Assembly (NCBI RefSeq): GCF_030052815.1
Contig: NW_026614816.1
Span: forward strand, 1-64,000
DNA: 64,000 bases
Direction of reading: 5' to 3'
Source: Hevea brasiliensis
Taxonomy: Eukaryota; Streptophyta; Magnoliopsida; Malpighiales; Euphorbiaceae
Both the position numbers and the translations under genes were made by a program. The notes below the pieces were generated by a model, which saw nothing but the letters and a program-made list of their open reading frames with translations, ran no database searches and was not told the DNA's origin. Below are positions 25,661 through 37,275 of this stretch, piece by piece (position 1 is the first letter of the stretch; each line of letters starts with the position of its first letter).

Positions 25661-26039
25661 TATATGTTTTGCAATCCCTAACACCTGCCTCGACAAACTC
25701 AGCTATCCTAAGCTGAATTTCAGAGGTAGGTTTCATTGTGGTGGTCTATTCTTTGGGATAGAATGTATTGGTTTGTTGGGAAGAGAGTACTTTCCATCGC
25801 ATCAACTCATCTGGTTCTTCCACTTCAAATAGTGGAGAGTTGCAAAAAGCGAGGATGGGTAAGGTAGCGTAGTTGTTTGGTCTCTATTGAAGATGGTCTC
25901 ATATCCAATCGTACTTGGAGCTTCCATTTTGCTTCAGTCTCTGTTTTTCTGTCTTGTGATTTGCAAACTGGCGCCTGAAAATGGGAATGCAAGAAATTGA
26001 CCCACTCTCTCAATTGAGCTTATTCGTTTCTACCGACCA
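25661..26039. other. Less AT-rich sequence before the NUP160-like fragment
   Basis: Composition is more gene-like than its surroundings. It may be a decayed upstream part of the nucleoporin-like fragment that follows, but no frame could be matched. The minus frame at 25825-26013 is not recognised. Confidence 0.3.
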
Positions 26040-26408
26040 ATGAGGAGCTTCTAGTGCAGTATTGGAGGAGGGGGAATGCATTGATTTGAAACTTACTTCA
26101 GAGAAAATATGGATATTGAGGGATAATGGATTAACGATTCATAATTTGTTTCATACAAATAACATGTGGAAGAAGCACACTACTATGTTTTGCAAGAAGA
26201 AATTAGCACTGAACAACTCTGTCAAAGTCCTGAACTTTATTCAGATAATCTTCTTTGGATTATCCATTCAATATTCTCACATATGAAGGTGATGTTCCTA
26301 TTTCTTTTAGAGTTCTGTTTAAAAATTGGCCTCTTATGCTGAAGTCATTTGTTGGGACTTGGGTGTTCAATTGTGCAGTATTTGTGATGTTCCTACTGGT
26401 GTTGTAGA
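26040..26408 (+). pseudogene. NUP160-like nucleoporin gene fragment, frameshifted
   Basis: Frame 1 reads EEGECIDLKLTSEKIWILRD then NGLTIHNLFHTNN. A +1-type shift near 26160 moves to HVEEAHYYVLQEEISTEQLC then QSPELYSDNLLWIIHSIFSH. This order resembles plant NUP160, a scaffold nucleoporin of the Nup107-160 complex, as I recall it (IWILKDNGL.., then VEEA..Y.LQEE..A.QLFQS..., then DDLLW..HSIFS). The fragment has at least two frameshifts and no visible introns, and it ends at the Copia insertion at 26409. It covers only a small part of the usual roughly 1,500-residue protein. Continuation on the far side of the Copia element (35899 onward) could not be established. Assignment is from memory. Confidence 0.55.
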
Positions 26409-28502
26409 TGAAGGAACGGAAGCGTGAAAAACACAAGATTATACCATTGAATTCAAAAATTTTCACCTAGGGTCACATGCACCATGCAAGATTTATTTTT
26501 ATCTATTTGATTTCAATGATAAACAACATATTAAAACTATTTTAATATGTTTTTGGATCTGTATTTGCCATTTAAGATTTTAAAATTAATTAGATTAATT
26601 TTAGAACCCTAGATTAAATCAAGAACGATTACACTAACCTCTTGATGTCTTTGCCGCAATGTCTGCGCCTTTGAGATTCGTCTTGTGACACCGGATGTTG
26701 TCCTCTAGCTTGTCCACACCAAGAACACCTATGGCAGCCCTTGAATAGCTTCTAAAGCTTTTTCTATTAATTAGAAAATCAAGTTCTGCCTTTTAAGAGA
26801 TTAAAGATGTAAACAGGACACTAGAAACAATTTCTAACGTTCTTAATTCAAGAGATTGATGGCTAATCTCTTTGAATTGATGAGAGATGAAGAGAAATAG
26901 CTGGAGAGGCTCAAAGTGGCGTGACAATTGAGAGGAGAGGCTGCTGGTTATGTTTTCTTTTCATAACCACACTTAAATAGCTAGGTTAACACATTAAACT
27001 CTAGCCACATGTCACCTTTTGATTAGCTCTAGGTTTAAGTGACCCAATCACATTGTGCCAAGTGTCAAACCTATATTTAATCTTGATTTTAATCATCTTA
27101 CATGATTAAAAAAAACATTTGGCAAGCTTATGTGTTATGCCATTTGTCACCATCTCATGGTGCCACGTGTCACACTGTGAAATGACCAAAATGCCCATGT
27201 GTCTTAATTTTGAGTTCTTAACCCAAAATAATTATTTTCTTCTTCTAATTAATTTATATCAAATATAAATTAATTAATTAATCTCTATTAATTAATTTCT
27301 CATCAATTAAATTCATATTTAAACACTTTAAATATAAATTTAATTTATACTACACATCCAATAATCTAGATTTGGTTTCAAGTCATGCTAGGGACTTTGC
27401 AATTTAATTGCAAACCAAACCTATTTAATTAATCAATTAAACTCTTTAATTAATTAATTAAATCATATTTAAATAGGTGATAACTTGTGTATGTGTGACT
27501 TACTAGGCTCATCACTAATTGGCAATGAGACATGATATCAACTCTTCATATCATCGTAACTCTTTCTTACCATAAATGATTTCTCTAAATCATTTTATGA
27601 ACCTCATAGACCATGGTTAACACCTAGCATAGCATGCCATGGCTACCCAATTAGTAATAAGATTTACCTTAAATGAACCTATAATCATATGTTACCATGC
27701 ACTAGAATCTCTCTGCTACAAAATCCCAACTCAAGCGGAGTCATGGTTTATGTCAAACTCCATTTGCTATGAATATTATGTTCTCTTTTAATTCCAGTTC
27801 TTGATTAAAAGATTTTCTCATCGAAACTCTTTTACAATAAATCTATCTGTCTGGCAGAACTTGAAACATCAAGAACAATTAAATGAACATAGGATTTTAT
27901 CTCTATTTACTTAGAGGAACAGATTCCATCTTGATCAATACCTACCTCCACATATAACTAGCAGAGCCAACACATGCCCATATACCCATACATAGTACAA
28001 GTATGAAAGCGAGATCAAACTCAAACTACCTATATACAAGATAACTGTGCTATCTCGTGTCTAAAGATTATATGCATCGATATGATTTATGACAAAACAT
28101 TGACAAGAGTAAACTCCATGTGTTTGTCATAAGTGTCACCGGTTCCTACTTATCATTTATAAGTGCCTATCATGTTTGTTATATGACATGAGACTCACCA
28201 TTCCATCTTATTTATATCTCATATAAATAACTTGGGAACAAACATGAATACAATCTTTCCGATAAGTCATGTCCTTATTATGAAGTATCCTCGAATGTGA
28301 ACCTATTTATGATACTTTGTGCTAGAAATATTGTCACTCATATTCTTAACAACTTAAGAATAATATTTCCAACAAAATATCAATGGACCTTTTCTATTAC
28401 ACATAAATATATTATGTAAACGGAAAAGTGGAAATGCCTTTATTAATAAAAATATGTACAAGATACATACTAAATGATATGCTCTAGGGCATACTACTAA
28501 CA
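26409..28502 (-). repeat. Copia 3' LTR
   Basis: 2,094-bp LTR at the 3' side of the minus-strand element. It differs from the partner at 33793-35893 by small indels and substitutions (for example near 26640-26720 and 28120-28150). It starts with TG and ends with CA in element orientation. Confidence 0.93.
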
Positions 28503-28518
28503 ATCTCCCACTAGCACT
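28503..28518 (-). promoter_or_regulatory. Polypurine tract of the Copia element
   Basis: The minus strand reads GTGCTAGTGGGAGAT directly before the 3' LTR. This purine-rich stretch is the expected plus-strand priming site for reverse transcription. Confidence 0.7.
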
Positions 28519-28743
28519 AGAGCCATTCATTACAATATCTTAGACCTATCTTCTCAAGATGTCGGTCTAACTGAGTCTGTGACATAGGCTTAATGAATGG
28601 ATCAGCTGGATTTTGGTGATGCTATTTTCTGCATGGCTACGTCGCCTCGCCCAACTATTTCTCCGATAATGTGGTAGCGCCTTTCTATGTGTTTGGATTT
28701 CGTGAGACCTTGGTTCCTTAGCTCAGATATCGCTCCATTATTG

Positions 28744-30194
28744 TCACAAAGGTAGTGGAACCGGCGACTCAATGGAAGGAACTCGTAAGTTCATCACGAA
28801 CTTCTTTATCCAAACACTTCTTTTGCAAGATTCGATGCAAAGAATATACTCACCTCGATGAGTGGAATCTGCAATGTGCTCGCTTGGAACTCTTCCAACC
28901 GATCGCACCTCCATTACAAATGAACACATATCAAGAGGTAGACTTTCTATCATCGATAACTGATTAGAAATCAGAATCAGTATAAACATCCAATTGCAAG
29001 TCTCCACATCCCTAAATCAAGAATAAATCCATAGTTCTTATCAAGTAATTAAGGATATTCTTGGACACTATCCAGATGTTCCAAACTCGATTGGATTGAT
29101 ACCGCTAGTCAAACTAACGAGATATGCGATATCCGCCTAGTACACAACATTGCATACATTAAACTTCCAATAGCCAAGCATATGGAATCCTCGCCATCTT
29201 ATCTCTTTCTTCAGTGTCTTTGGAGACATCTCTTTAGAAAGATGGATACCATGTCTCCATGGTAACAATGATCTCTTGGAATCAAGCATGTTAAACCTCT
29301 TTAACACCTTTTCCAAGTATAGACTTTGGGATAAACCAATTATTCTTTTCGCTCTATCTCTATAGATGCTAATCCCAAGAATATAGGTTGCCTCCCCTAA
29401 GTCTTTCATGGAGAATGTATTTGACAACCATACCTTTATAGTCGTCAACATACCGCATCATTACCCATCAACAGATGTCATCCACATATAAGACAAGGAA
29501 AGTGATAGCACTCACTAACCTTCTTATATACACAGGGCTCATCCTCCTTTTTGATAAAACCAAAAGATTTAATGGCTTCATCAAAACGGATGTTCCAACT
29601 CCTCGAAGCTTGTTTCAACCCATAAATGGATCGCTTTAGCTTGCATACCTTGGAACCATCTTGGGATTCAAATCCCTTAGGTTGTTCCATGAAAATGTTT
29701 TCTTCAATGTATCCATTGAGAAAAGTCGCTTTGACATCCATCCGCCAAATCTCATAATCATAGTATGCAGCTATTGCTAATAAAATCCTAATTGATTTAA
29801 GCATGGCAACAAAGCAGAAAGTCTCCTCATAGTCTATTCCTTGCCTTTGGCGAAACCCTTTCGCTACTAGCCTTGCCTTATAGGTCTCTATCTTTCCATC
29901 GTAACCAATTTTCTTCTTGAAAACCCATTTGTTCCTTATAGGTACAATACCTTGGTGGGTCAACAAGATCCCAAACTTGATTCTTATACATGGAATCAAT
30001 CTCGATTTCATAGCATCAATCCATTTTGAAGAGTCTATATCCGATATAGCTTCTTCATAGGTAAGTGGATCATCTCCATGATCTACTTCTTCATGAGTAG
30101 ACAACTCTTGTTCTTCTTCATGAAGAAAACCATATCTCACCGTGGGTGAGATACCTGGTTGTTCTACGAGAACAAATTGTAGTTGTTTCATCAA
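28744..30194 (-). pseudogene. Copia reverse transcriptase and RNase H, frameshifted
   Basis: RT begins near 30100 with a segment including NKWVFKKKIGYDGKIETYKA, then RLVAKGFRQRQGIDYEETF, WRMDVKATFLNGYIEENIF and SIYGLKQASRSWN. The catalytic YVDD is intact at 29477-29488 but lies one frame away from the preceding block. The next piece (29451-29137) has FSMKDLGEATYILGISIYRD and GLSQSLYLEKVLKRFNM. RNase H (about 29007-28744) is recognisable by IADSTHRGEYILCIESCKRS then VWIKKFV, where intact elements usually have a TTEAEY-like core; the catalytic Glu is damaged. At least three frameshifts, so no functional product. Confidence 0.88.
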
Positions 30195-31236
30195 TGGGTA
30201 TAGGTTGACTAGATGGATCTATATCCATCTGATCTGTTGGGTGGTCAGAATTCTCCAATTCTAACTCTATTTGCCTTCCTTTGCCTCCTTCTTGAACAAA
30301 CTGTTGTTCAAGAAATGTGGCATCTCTACTTATCACAACCTTTTGTGAAGTAGGCAAATAAAAATAATATCCAAAACTATCTTTTGGATATCCAACAAAT
30401 CGACCTCTTTCTGATCCGGTCTCCAATTTATCAGTGTTCAGCTTTTTGATATAAGCTGGACAACCCCAAATCTTAACATGCTTAAGACTTGGTTTTCTTC
30501 CATGCCATATCTCATAAGGTGTGGAAGAAACTGATTTTGATGGAATCCTATTCGAATATATAAAGTCGATTCTAATGCAAATCCCCAAAAGGAGATTGGC
30601 ATATCAAGATAGCTCATCAAACTACGAACCATATCCAAAAAGGAACGAATACTCCTATCAGATACACCATTCACCGTGACGTTCTGGAGGAGTCACCGAG
30701 AAACAATGCCATGCTCTCTCAAGTATTCATCAAATTCAAGACTCAAATATTCACCTCCACGATCGATCAAGAGCTTTAATACTCTTTCTGTTTGATTTTC
30801 TACTTGATTTAAATTCTTTGAACTTTTCAAAGGATTCATGTTTGTATTTCATCAAATACAAATACCCAAATCTTGATTTATCATCAAGAAAGGTAATAAA
30901 ATAATGAAAGCCCCCTCTAGCCATTTCTTTAAATGGACCACATACATCACTATGTATTAGCTCCAAAATATTTTCAGCTCTTAGCCCTTGTCCAACAAAG
31001 GGTGATCTAGTCATTTTGCCTTGAAGGCAAGATTCACAAATTGGAGTAGGCTCAGAGCCCAATGAGGATAGAATCCCCATTTTCTCCAATTTTGCAATCC
31101 TATCTTCTGCAACATGACATAACCTTAAGTGCCAAATATATTTTGAACTTGAGTTGTTTTTCACCACGGCATTGCTTTCATTTAGATTGCTATACTCTGG
31201 CCAGTGGAAACACTTTCTTACTGGCAATGGAAACAC
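30118..31236 (-). pseudogene. Copia GAG-pre-integrase and integrase, frameshifted
   Basis: On the minus strand: a GAG-pre-integrase zinc-binding block (WHLRLCHVAEDRIAKLEKMG, then CESCLQGK) followed by the integrase core (ELIHSDVCGPF, FITFLDDKSRFGYLYLMKYK). After frameshifts near 30750 and 30560 come NGVSDRSIRSFLDMVRSLMS, PISFWGFALES, SVSSTPYEIWHGRKPSLKHV and WGCPAYIKKLNTDKLE. This is the normal Copia order between gag and RT. The catalytic acidic residues of the core are partly present, but the chain cannot be read in one frame. Confidence 0.87.
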
Positions 31237-31275
31237 TTTCTTATTGGCAATGGAAACACTTTCTTATTGCCTTCA
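31200..31275 (-). repeat. Three tandem 24-bp units at the gag zinc-knuckle/pre-integrase junction
   Basis: A 24-bp unit containing ggaaacactttctta is repeated three times. On the minus strand it encodes KVFPLP..KCFHC-like pieces, the start of a Gag zinc knuckle. The rest of the knuckle and the protease that should follow are absent; the sequence passes straight into pre-integrase. Confidence 0.75.
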
Positions 31276-32016
31276 TTAGCTTTAGTCTTCCTTTTCTGTT
31301 TAGCTATTTTCTTGGAAGGACCAGGAATCTGAGGTTTCTTTTTCTTATTGCCCTTCTTCTTGTTGGACTTTCCAGCAGAAGAAGATGCAACAAAGCTACC
31401 TCTTTTCCTTTATTGCAGCATATTCTTTTGGGCAATAACCAGATGTTGAGTAATTCACTAAGGTGCATTCTGTTTAGTCATATGGAAATTTGTCACAAAA
31501 TTTCCAAAAGACTCAGAAGGATCAAGGATCAAATCCGTCTGTAGTTTGAAATCCATGTTGAAGTCAAGATGTTCCAATCGCTCAATCACCAATCATCTTG
31601 TGGACATGATCCCCAACAGTCTGTCCCTCAGACATCCTCATACGGAATAGCTGTCTAGATATCTCATACCTAGCATTCCTGCTGTGCTCACCATACAACT
31701 CTTGTAGGTAAAGGAGGATCTCACTTGCACTCTGCAAGTTTTCATGCTGCTTCTGTAACTCATTACTCATGGAAGCAAACATGTAACACTTAGCTCTCAT
31801 ATCATGCTCCTTCCACTTGTCCAAAGTTTCATGTTCCTCTTGTATGGCCTCTGGAGGTAAGGGACCAGGAACATTTGAATCTAGAACATATCCTATATGT
31901 TCAAGGTTCAAGACAAGTTTCAAATTTCTTAGCCAATCGCATGATTAGGTCCTGTCAACTGTTGTGATCAAGTATGCTTGCAAGGATATTGGATGGTGGT
32001 GGTTGTTCGTGCTCAT
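31276..32016 (-). pseudogene. Copia gag, frameshifted
   Basis: A possible start codon is at 32016-32014, followed by a poorly readable N-terminus. After a frameshift the strand reads DWLRNLKLVLNLEHIGYVLD, HDMRAKCYMFASMSNELQKQ, LYLQELYGEHSRNARYEISR and RMSEGQTVGDHVHKMIGD. Then come traces of HLDFNMDFKLQTDLIL, SFGNFVTNFHMTK and a lysine-rich KSNKKKGNKKKK stretch. These are the usual plant Copia Gag blocks (UBN2-type). Several stops and frameshifts. No protease active-site motif follows. Confidence 0.82.
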
Positions 32017-32218
32017 TATTATCGTAAAATTAATCGCAGAAAATAACCAGATTAATTAGTAAATGTATCATGTAATTAACCAAAATGATTATGGTCTTTT
32101 AATCAAATTGGTCCTCCCACTAACTTAGCGAATCCTACACTTCCAAAGTAGAAAATGGAAATCCTAGTTGGATGGATTTCTAGTGGGTGATTGAATTCTT
32201 ATAATTCTATTGATCATC

Positions 32219-32425
32219 CTCAGGTACATCCATTATTAGAATTACAATGAACTATAAGTGAGCAACTCCTTGCCCATCACATCTCATGTGAGGTTCAATC
32301 CTTTACCTAGCCCCTAATGCTCAAAATCTCAGGTACATCCATTATTGACTTATCTTGCATTAGTTAAGTTGATCCCATTGAGCCGAATTATGCAAATAAT
32401 TTTAATGTCCTCAGGTACATCCAAT
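32219..32425 (-). repeat. Three spaced copies of a leader motif
   Basis: ctcaggtacatccattatt occurs at about 32219 and 32328, and as ctcaggtacatccaatattg at about 32409. They lie in the untranslated leader between PBS and gag. Function unknown; possibly remnants of leader tandem repeats. Confidence 0.7.
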
Positions 32426-33179
32426 ATTGGCCACCAAACCATTTACATATTTACAACATCTCATGCTTAACAATTATTCTTAAGAAAATCTCTTAAATTA
32501 ATTGCATCTCATACAACTATTTAAAATTTCTAAAAATAATTGCCCCAATGGAGGGCTTATGTTATAATTACTTTAATTATAGCATTTCCAACTTAATCAT
32601 TTGTTTGGAAGATTTTATAGCCATCCTAATTACTATTAAGGTCTCACTTTGCACATTATCCATTTAGCATGCATATATCATATAATTACATACATTCCCA
32701 TACATCTCATGCATTCATGGATAAGCGAGAAATATGGTATGATCATGGACTTTCTAAGGGATTCAATTGAGCCACCAAGAATTGAATCGGGCATTCTAGG
32801 TGCATTTCATTCATTCATTTTACAAGAGTTGCTGAAGGAGTACATAATCAACACTTGATATTGAATTCTCCCACCTGTCCCACCAATGCTCTTGACCTCC
32901 TTGAACTTCTTGCACTCCAATATTACATAGTAATCCTTGGCATACCAAGGCGAATTTACAAGAACTTAAATAAATGAAAGTACAACCCAAAATATTACAA
33001 ACTTAATAATACATGCCCAAAATAAATTAAAATAAATTAATTAATTTACAATCCCAAAGAAACATAAAAGAAATAAATCCAATCACATTGGTCTTTTATA
33101 GTCCATGATCATCCATCATGCATATCACTATTTAACAATTAAATAAAACATACATACTTAAATTAAATTGAATATCTCA

Positions 33180-33530
33180 TATTCAACTTAAAAATCCAGA
33201 TTTGAATATGATTCAAATAAATTTAAAAATTCAAATTTGAATCTCATTCAAACAAATTTAAAAATTCAGATTTGAATCACATTCAAACAACTTTAAAAAT
33301 TCAGATTTGAATCACATTCAAACATTTTTTAAAAAATCAGATTTGAATCACATTCAAACCTTTTTTAAAAAATCAGATCTGAATTTTATTCAATCAATTT
33401 TAAAAAATCAGATTTAAATATGATTCAAACAACTTTAAAAATTCAGATTTGAATCACATTCAAACAACTTTTAAAATTCAGATTTGAATCACATTCAAAC
33501 AATTTTTAAAAATCTGATTTGAATCATAAT
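33180..33530 (-). repeat. Minisatellite (about 35-bp unit) in the Copia leader
   Basis: Roughly ten diverged copies of a 35-37 bp unit with the core attcaaac..ttaaaaa..cagatttgaatcac. It lies just downstream of the PBS in element orientation, in the non-coding leader. Confidence 0.88.
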
Positions 33531-33780
33531 TTAATTGTGTGATTAAAATTCTAATTAAACAATTTAATTAGACATAAAATGGATCTTAGATCATACAACA
33601 ATTGCACATTCACCATCCATTTACCTTTGCACACCATTGTGATGCATCAACCATGCGCACCATGGTGTTCATCATTTGTGCCGCCACCTTGACTTTGCAA
33701 CCAGCAATAAACTTTTGATCTCATGATCAAACACACAATTAAATCATATAAACATCAATCTAAATGGCAAATATAGTGGC

Positions 33781-33792
33781 TCTGATACCAAT
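33781..33792 (-). promoter_or_regulatory. Primer-binding site of the Copia element
   Basis: Directly after the 5' LTR the minus strand reads TTGGTATCAGAGCC, complementary to the 3' end of plant initiator tRNA-Met. Confidence 0.9.
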
Positions 33793-35893
33793 TGAAGGAA
33801 CGGAAGCGTGAAAAACACAAGATTATACCATTGAATTCAAAAATTTTCACCTAGGGTCACATGCACCATGCAAGATTTATTTTTATCTATTTGATTTCAA
33901 TGATAAACAACATATTAAAACTCTTTTAATATGTTTTTGGATCTGTATTTTCCATTTAAGATTTTAAAATTAATTAGATTAATTTTAGAACCCTAGATTA
34001 AATCAAGAACGATTACACTAACCTCTTGATGTGCTGCAGCGTGTCTGCGCCTTTGAGATTCGTCTTCAGGATACCAGATGTTGTCCCTCTAGCTTGTCCA
34101 CACCAAGAACACCTATGGCAGCCCTTGAATAGCTTCTAAAGCTTTTTCTATTAATTAGAAAATCAAGTTCTGCCTTTTAAGAGATTAAAGATGTAAACAG
34201 GACACTAGAAACAATTTCTAGCGTTCTTAATTCAAGAGATTGATGGCTAATCTCTTTGAATTGATGAGAGATGAAGAGAAATAGCTGGAGAGGCTCAAAG
34301 TGGCGTGACAATTGAGAGGAGAGGCTTCTGGTTATGTTTTCTTTTCATAACCACACTTAAATAGCTAGGTTAACACATTAAACCCTAGCCACATGTCACC
34401 TTTTGATTAGCTCTAGGTTTAAGTGACCCAATCACATTGTGCCAAGTGTCAAACCTATATTTAATCTTGATTTTAATCATCTTACATGATTAAAAAAAAC
34501 ATTTGGCAAGCTTATGTGTTATGCCATTTGTCACCATCTCATGGTGCCACGTGTCACAATCGTGAAATGACCAAAATGCCCTCGTGTCTTAATTTTGAGT
34601 TCTTAACCCAAAATAATTATTTTCTTCTTCTAATTAATTTATATCAAATATAAATTAATTAATTAATCTCTATTAATTAATTTCTCATCAATTAAATTCA
34701 TATTTAAACACTTTAAATATAAATTTAATTTATACTACACATCCAATAATCTAGATTTGGTTTCAAGTCATGCTAGGGACTTTGCAATTTAATTGCAAAC
34801 CAAACCTATTTAATTAATCAATTAAACTCTTTAATTAATTAATTAAATCATATTTAAATAGGTGATAACTTGTGTATGTGTGTGACTTACTAGGCTCATC
34901 ACTAATTGGCAATGAGACATGATATCAACTCTTAATATCATCAGAACTCTTTCTTACCATAAATGATTTCTCTAAATCATTTTATGAACCTCATAGACCA
35001 TGGTTAACACCTAGCATAGCATGCCATGGCCACCCAATTAGTAATAAGATTTACCTTAAATGAACCTATAATCATATGTTACTATGCACTAGAATCTCTC
35101 TGTTACAAAATCCCAACTCAAGCCGAGTCATGGTTTATGTCAAACTCCATTTGCTATGAATATTATGTTCTCTTTTAATTCCAGTTCTTGATTAAAAGAT
35201 TTTTCTCATCGTAAACTCTTTTCTCAATAAATCTATCTGTCTGGCCAGAACTTGAAACATCAAGAACAATTAAATGAACATAGGATTTTATCTCTATTTA
35301 CTTAGAGGAACAGATTCCATCTTGATCAACACCTACCTCCATATATAACTAGCGAGCCAACACATGCCCATATACCCATACATAGTACAAGTATGAAAGC
35401 GAGATCAAACTCAAACTACCTATATACAAGATAACTGTGCTATCTCAGTCTAAAGATTATATGCATGATATGATTTATGACAAAACATTGACAAGAGTAA
35501 ACTCCATGTGCTTGTCATAAGTGTCACCGTTCGCCTACTTATCATTTATAAGTGCCTATCATGTTTGTTATATGACATGAGACTCACCATTCCATCTTAT
35601 TTATATCTCATATAAATAACTTGGGAACAAACATGAATACAATCTTTCTGGATAAGTCATGTCCTTATTATGAAGTATTCTCGAATGTGAACCTATTTAT
35701 GATACTTTGTGCTAGAAATATTGTCACTCATATTCTTAACAACTTAAGAATAATATTTCTAACAAAATATCAATGGACCTTTTCTATTACACATAAATAT
35801 ATTATGTAAACGGAAAAGTGGAAATGCCTTTTATTAATAAAAATATGTACAAGATACATACTAAATGATATGCTCTAGGGCATACTACTAACA
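33793..35893 (-). repeat. Copia 5' LTR
   Basis: 2,101-bp LTR that should hold the element's promoter. The partner is at 26409-28502 and a diverged solo relative lies at 6335-8445 in opposite orientation. Open frames inside (for example 35621-35809 on +) are in untranslated LTR sequence. Confidence 0.93.
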
Positions 35894-35898
35894 GTAGA

Positions 35899-37275
35899 TG
35901 CTGCTTTGCACTGCTCCAGTTTGTGGAACTACAATATTAACTATAAAAAAAAAAAAAATAGTGCAGTATTTGTGTAGGAAAGTTGCTGGTCACCAATTAT
36001 CTTTGCAATTCTTTTTTACTTTTTCTGTGGATGCTTTTATATCTTCATGTGCATTCTCATTCCCTTTATTATCAATTTTCCTTGGAAATTTTGTATCTTT
36101 AACAAGTTCGGTCTCTTGGTTTGTCAAAATTTATCCGCAATTTGAGTTTCATCCAAATTTCTCCTGCGCTGGTAATTAAAAAGACTATATAATTTGCCTA
36201 GATAAAATGGATTTAATTAATTCATACACAAACACTCAAATAATTTTATTAATTGAACAACTTTTCACCCTCTCAGCTCGTACGAGTTTTCTCACTTTCA
36301 CCGGAGCTAACTTATAATTTTCCTTTTGTTACAAATGCCGCACCAAGTCTCCTTATATAGGAGAATACGTGACGGTTAAGGACCAATATTGCCTCCTTTT
36401 CCAGCTAACAATTGCTAGCATTTCCACATAGTTAAGCTATCCAATATTAGCCATTCTTAAATGTGAAGTAAATAAAATTAATGGGAACCGTCATATCTTT
36501 TGACTAGAAGACAAACATAGCGACACATTTCCTTAAAATCTCCAGCTCACATGCAAGAGGCAAGTTGCCCAATTGCAACCACACTTTTTGACCAAGGCCA
36601 ACATCTACTTGGTTCAGCTACTTTCTTCAATCTTAAGTATTCTTAAAGAGTTAAGCTAACCAACATCCTGGGATTGGCACTGCACTTTTACTGGGATTGT
36701 AATGTTTTTTTCTTTGTTTTTTGTTTACTTTGCTGTAATAATTCGCTGGCTGGACATTGTTCTGGCAGAGATAGGAGAGAGGAGAGATTGAGATGGGAAA
36801 AAAAAAAAAAAAAAAAAAAGGAAAGAGAAAAACGTGGAGAGAGGGAGAGAGAAACTATAGGGAGAATGGGGAGAGAGAAATAGAAGTGGAAAGGTAGAGA
36901 AACACTAAAGGTAATTTAGTAATTTAGAAGTTTTCTCTCAATTTGGATCATTAAAGTCGGTAAGACTAATAGTCAAATAGGACGAAAGACTCTACTTTTG
37001 ATAGAAGTAAAATTAAGAGAGTATATATTTCAATTTTAAAAACACAGAATTCAAATTGTAATATTGTTAAAATTCAAGGACTAAAATAATAAATTCCATT
37101 TTTTTTTGCATTGAACATAGATATAAGTATTGTTATGGATGAGATTTAAAAAATGTCCATTTAAATAATATTTATAAACAAACATAAAATATCTTCATAA
37201 ATAGAGTAACATAAGAAAAATATGCCATTGATTAATTTTATTCAGTGTAAATAAGATTCAAAACCTCTTTAAGAG
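35899..37275. other. Intergenic stretch beyond the Copia element
   Basis: A 93-codon frame at 35898-36179 has no recognised motif; it could include decayed continuation of the sequence interrupted by the Copia element. A poly(A) run lies at about 36798-36818 inside a purine-rich block. From about 37137 the repeat also seen at 18483-18625 is present. Confidence 0.4.

Larger units (their letters stand above)
26409..35893 (-). mobile_element. Full-length Copia LTR retrotransposon (9.5 kb), TSD gtaga
   Basis: Both 2.1-kb LTRs (26409-28502 and 33793-35893) run TGTTAGTAGTATGCCC..TTCCGTTCCTTCA on the minus strand. Exact 5-bp duplications gtaga lie outside (26404-26408 and 35894-35898). A tRNA-Met PBS follows the 5' LTR and a purine tract precedes the 3' LTR. 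Gag, integrase, RT and RNase H run in Copia order on the minus strand, all broken by frameshifts. A protease domain is not seen. The LTRs differ by scattered substitutions and small indels, so the insertion is fairly recent although the coding part is already defective. Confidence 0.93.

Noticed and set aside
33180..33530. CRISPR-like appearance of regularly spaced repeats
   Set aside because: Units are contiguous with no unique spacers, and lie in a plant retroelement leader; a minisatellite.
36674..36883. 69-codon frame rich in K, R and E
   Set aside because: Produced by a poly(A) run and purine-rich simple sequence.
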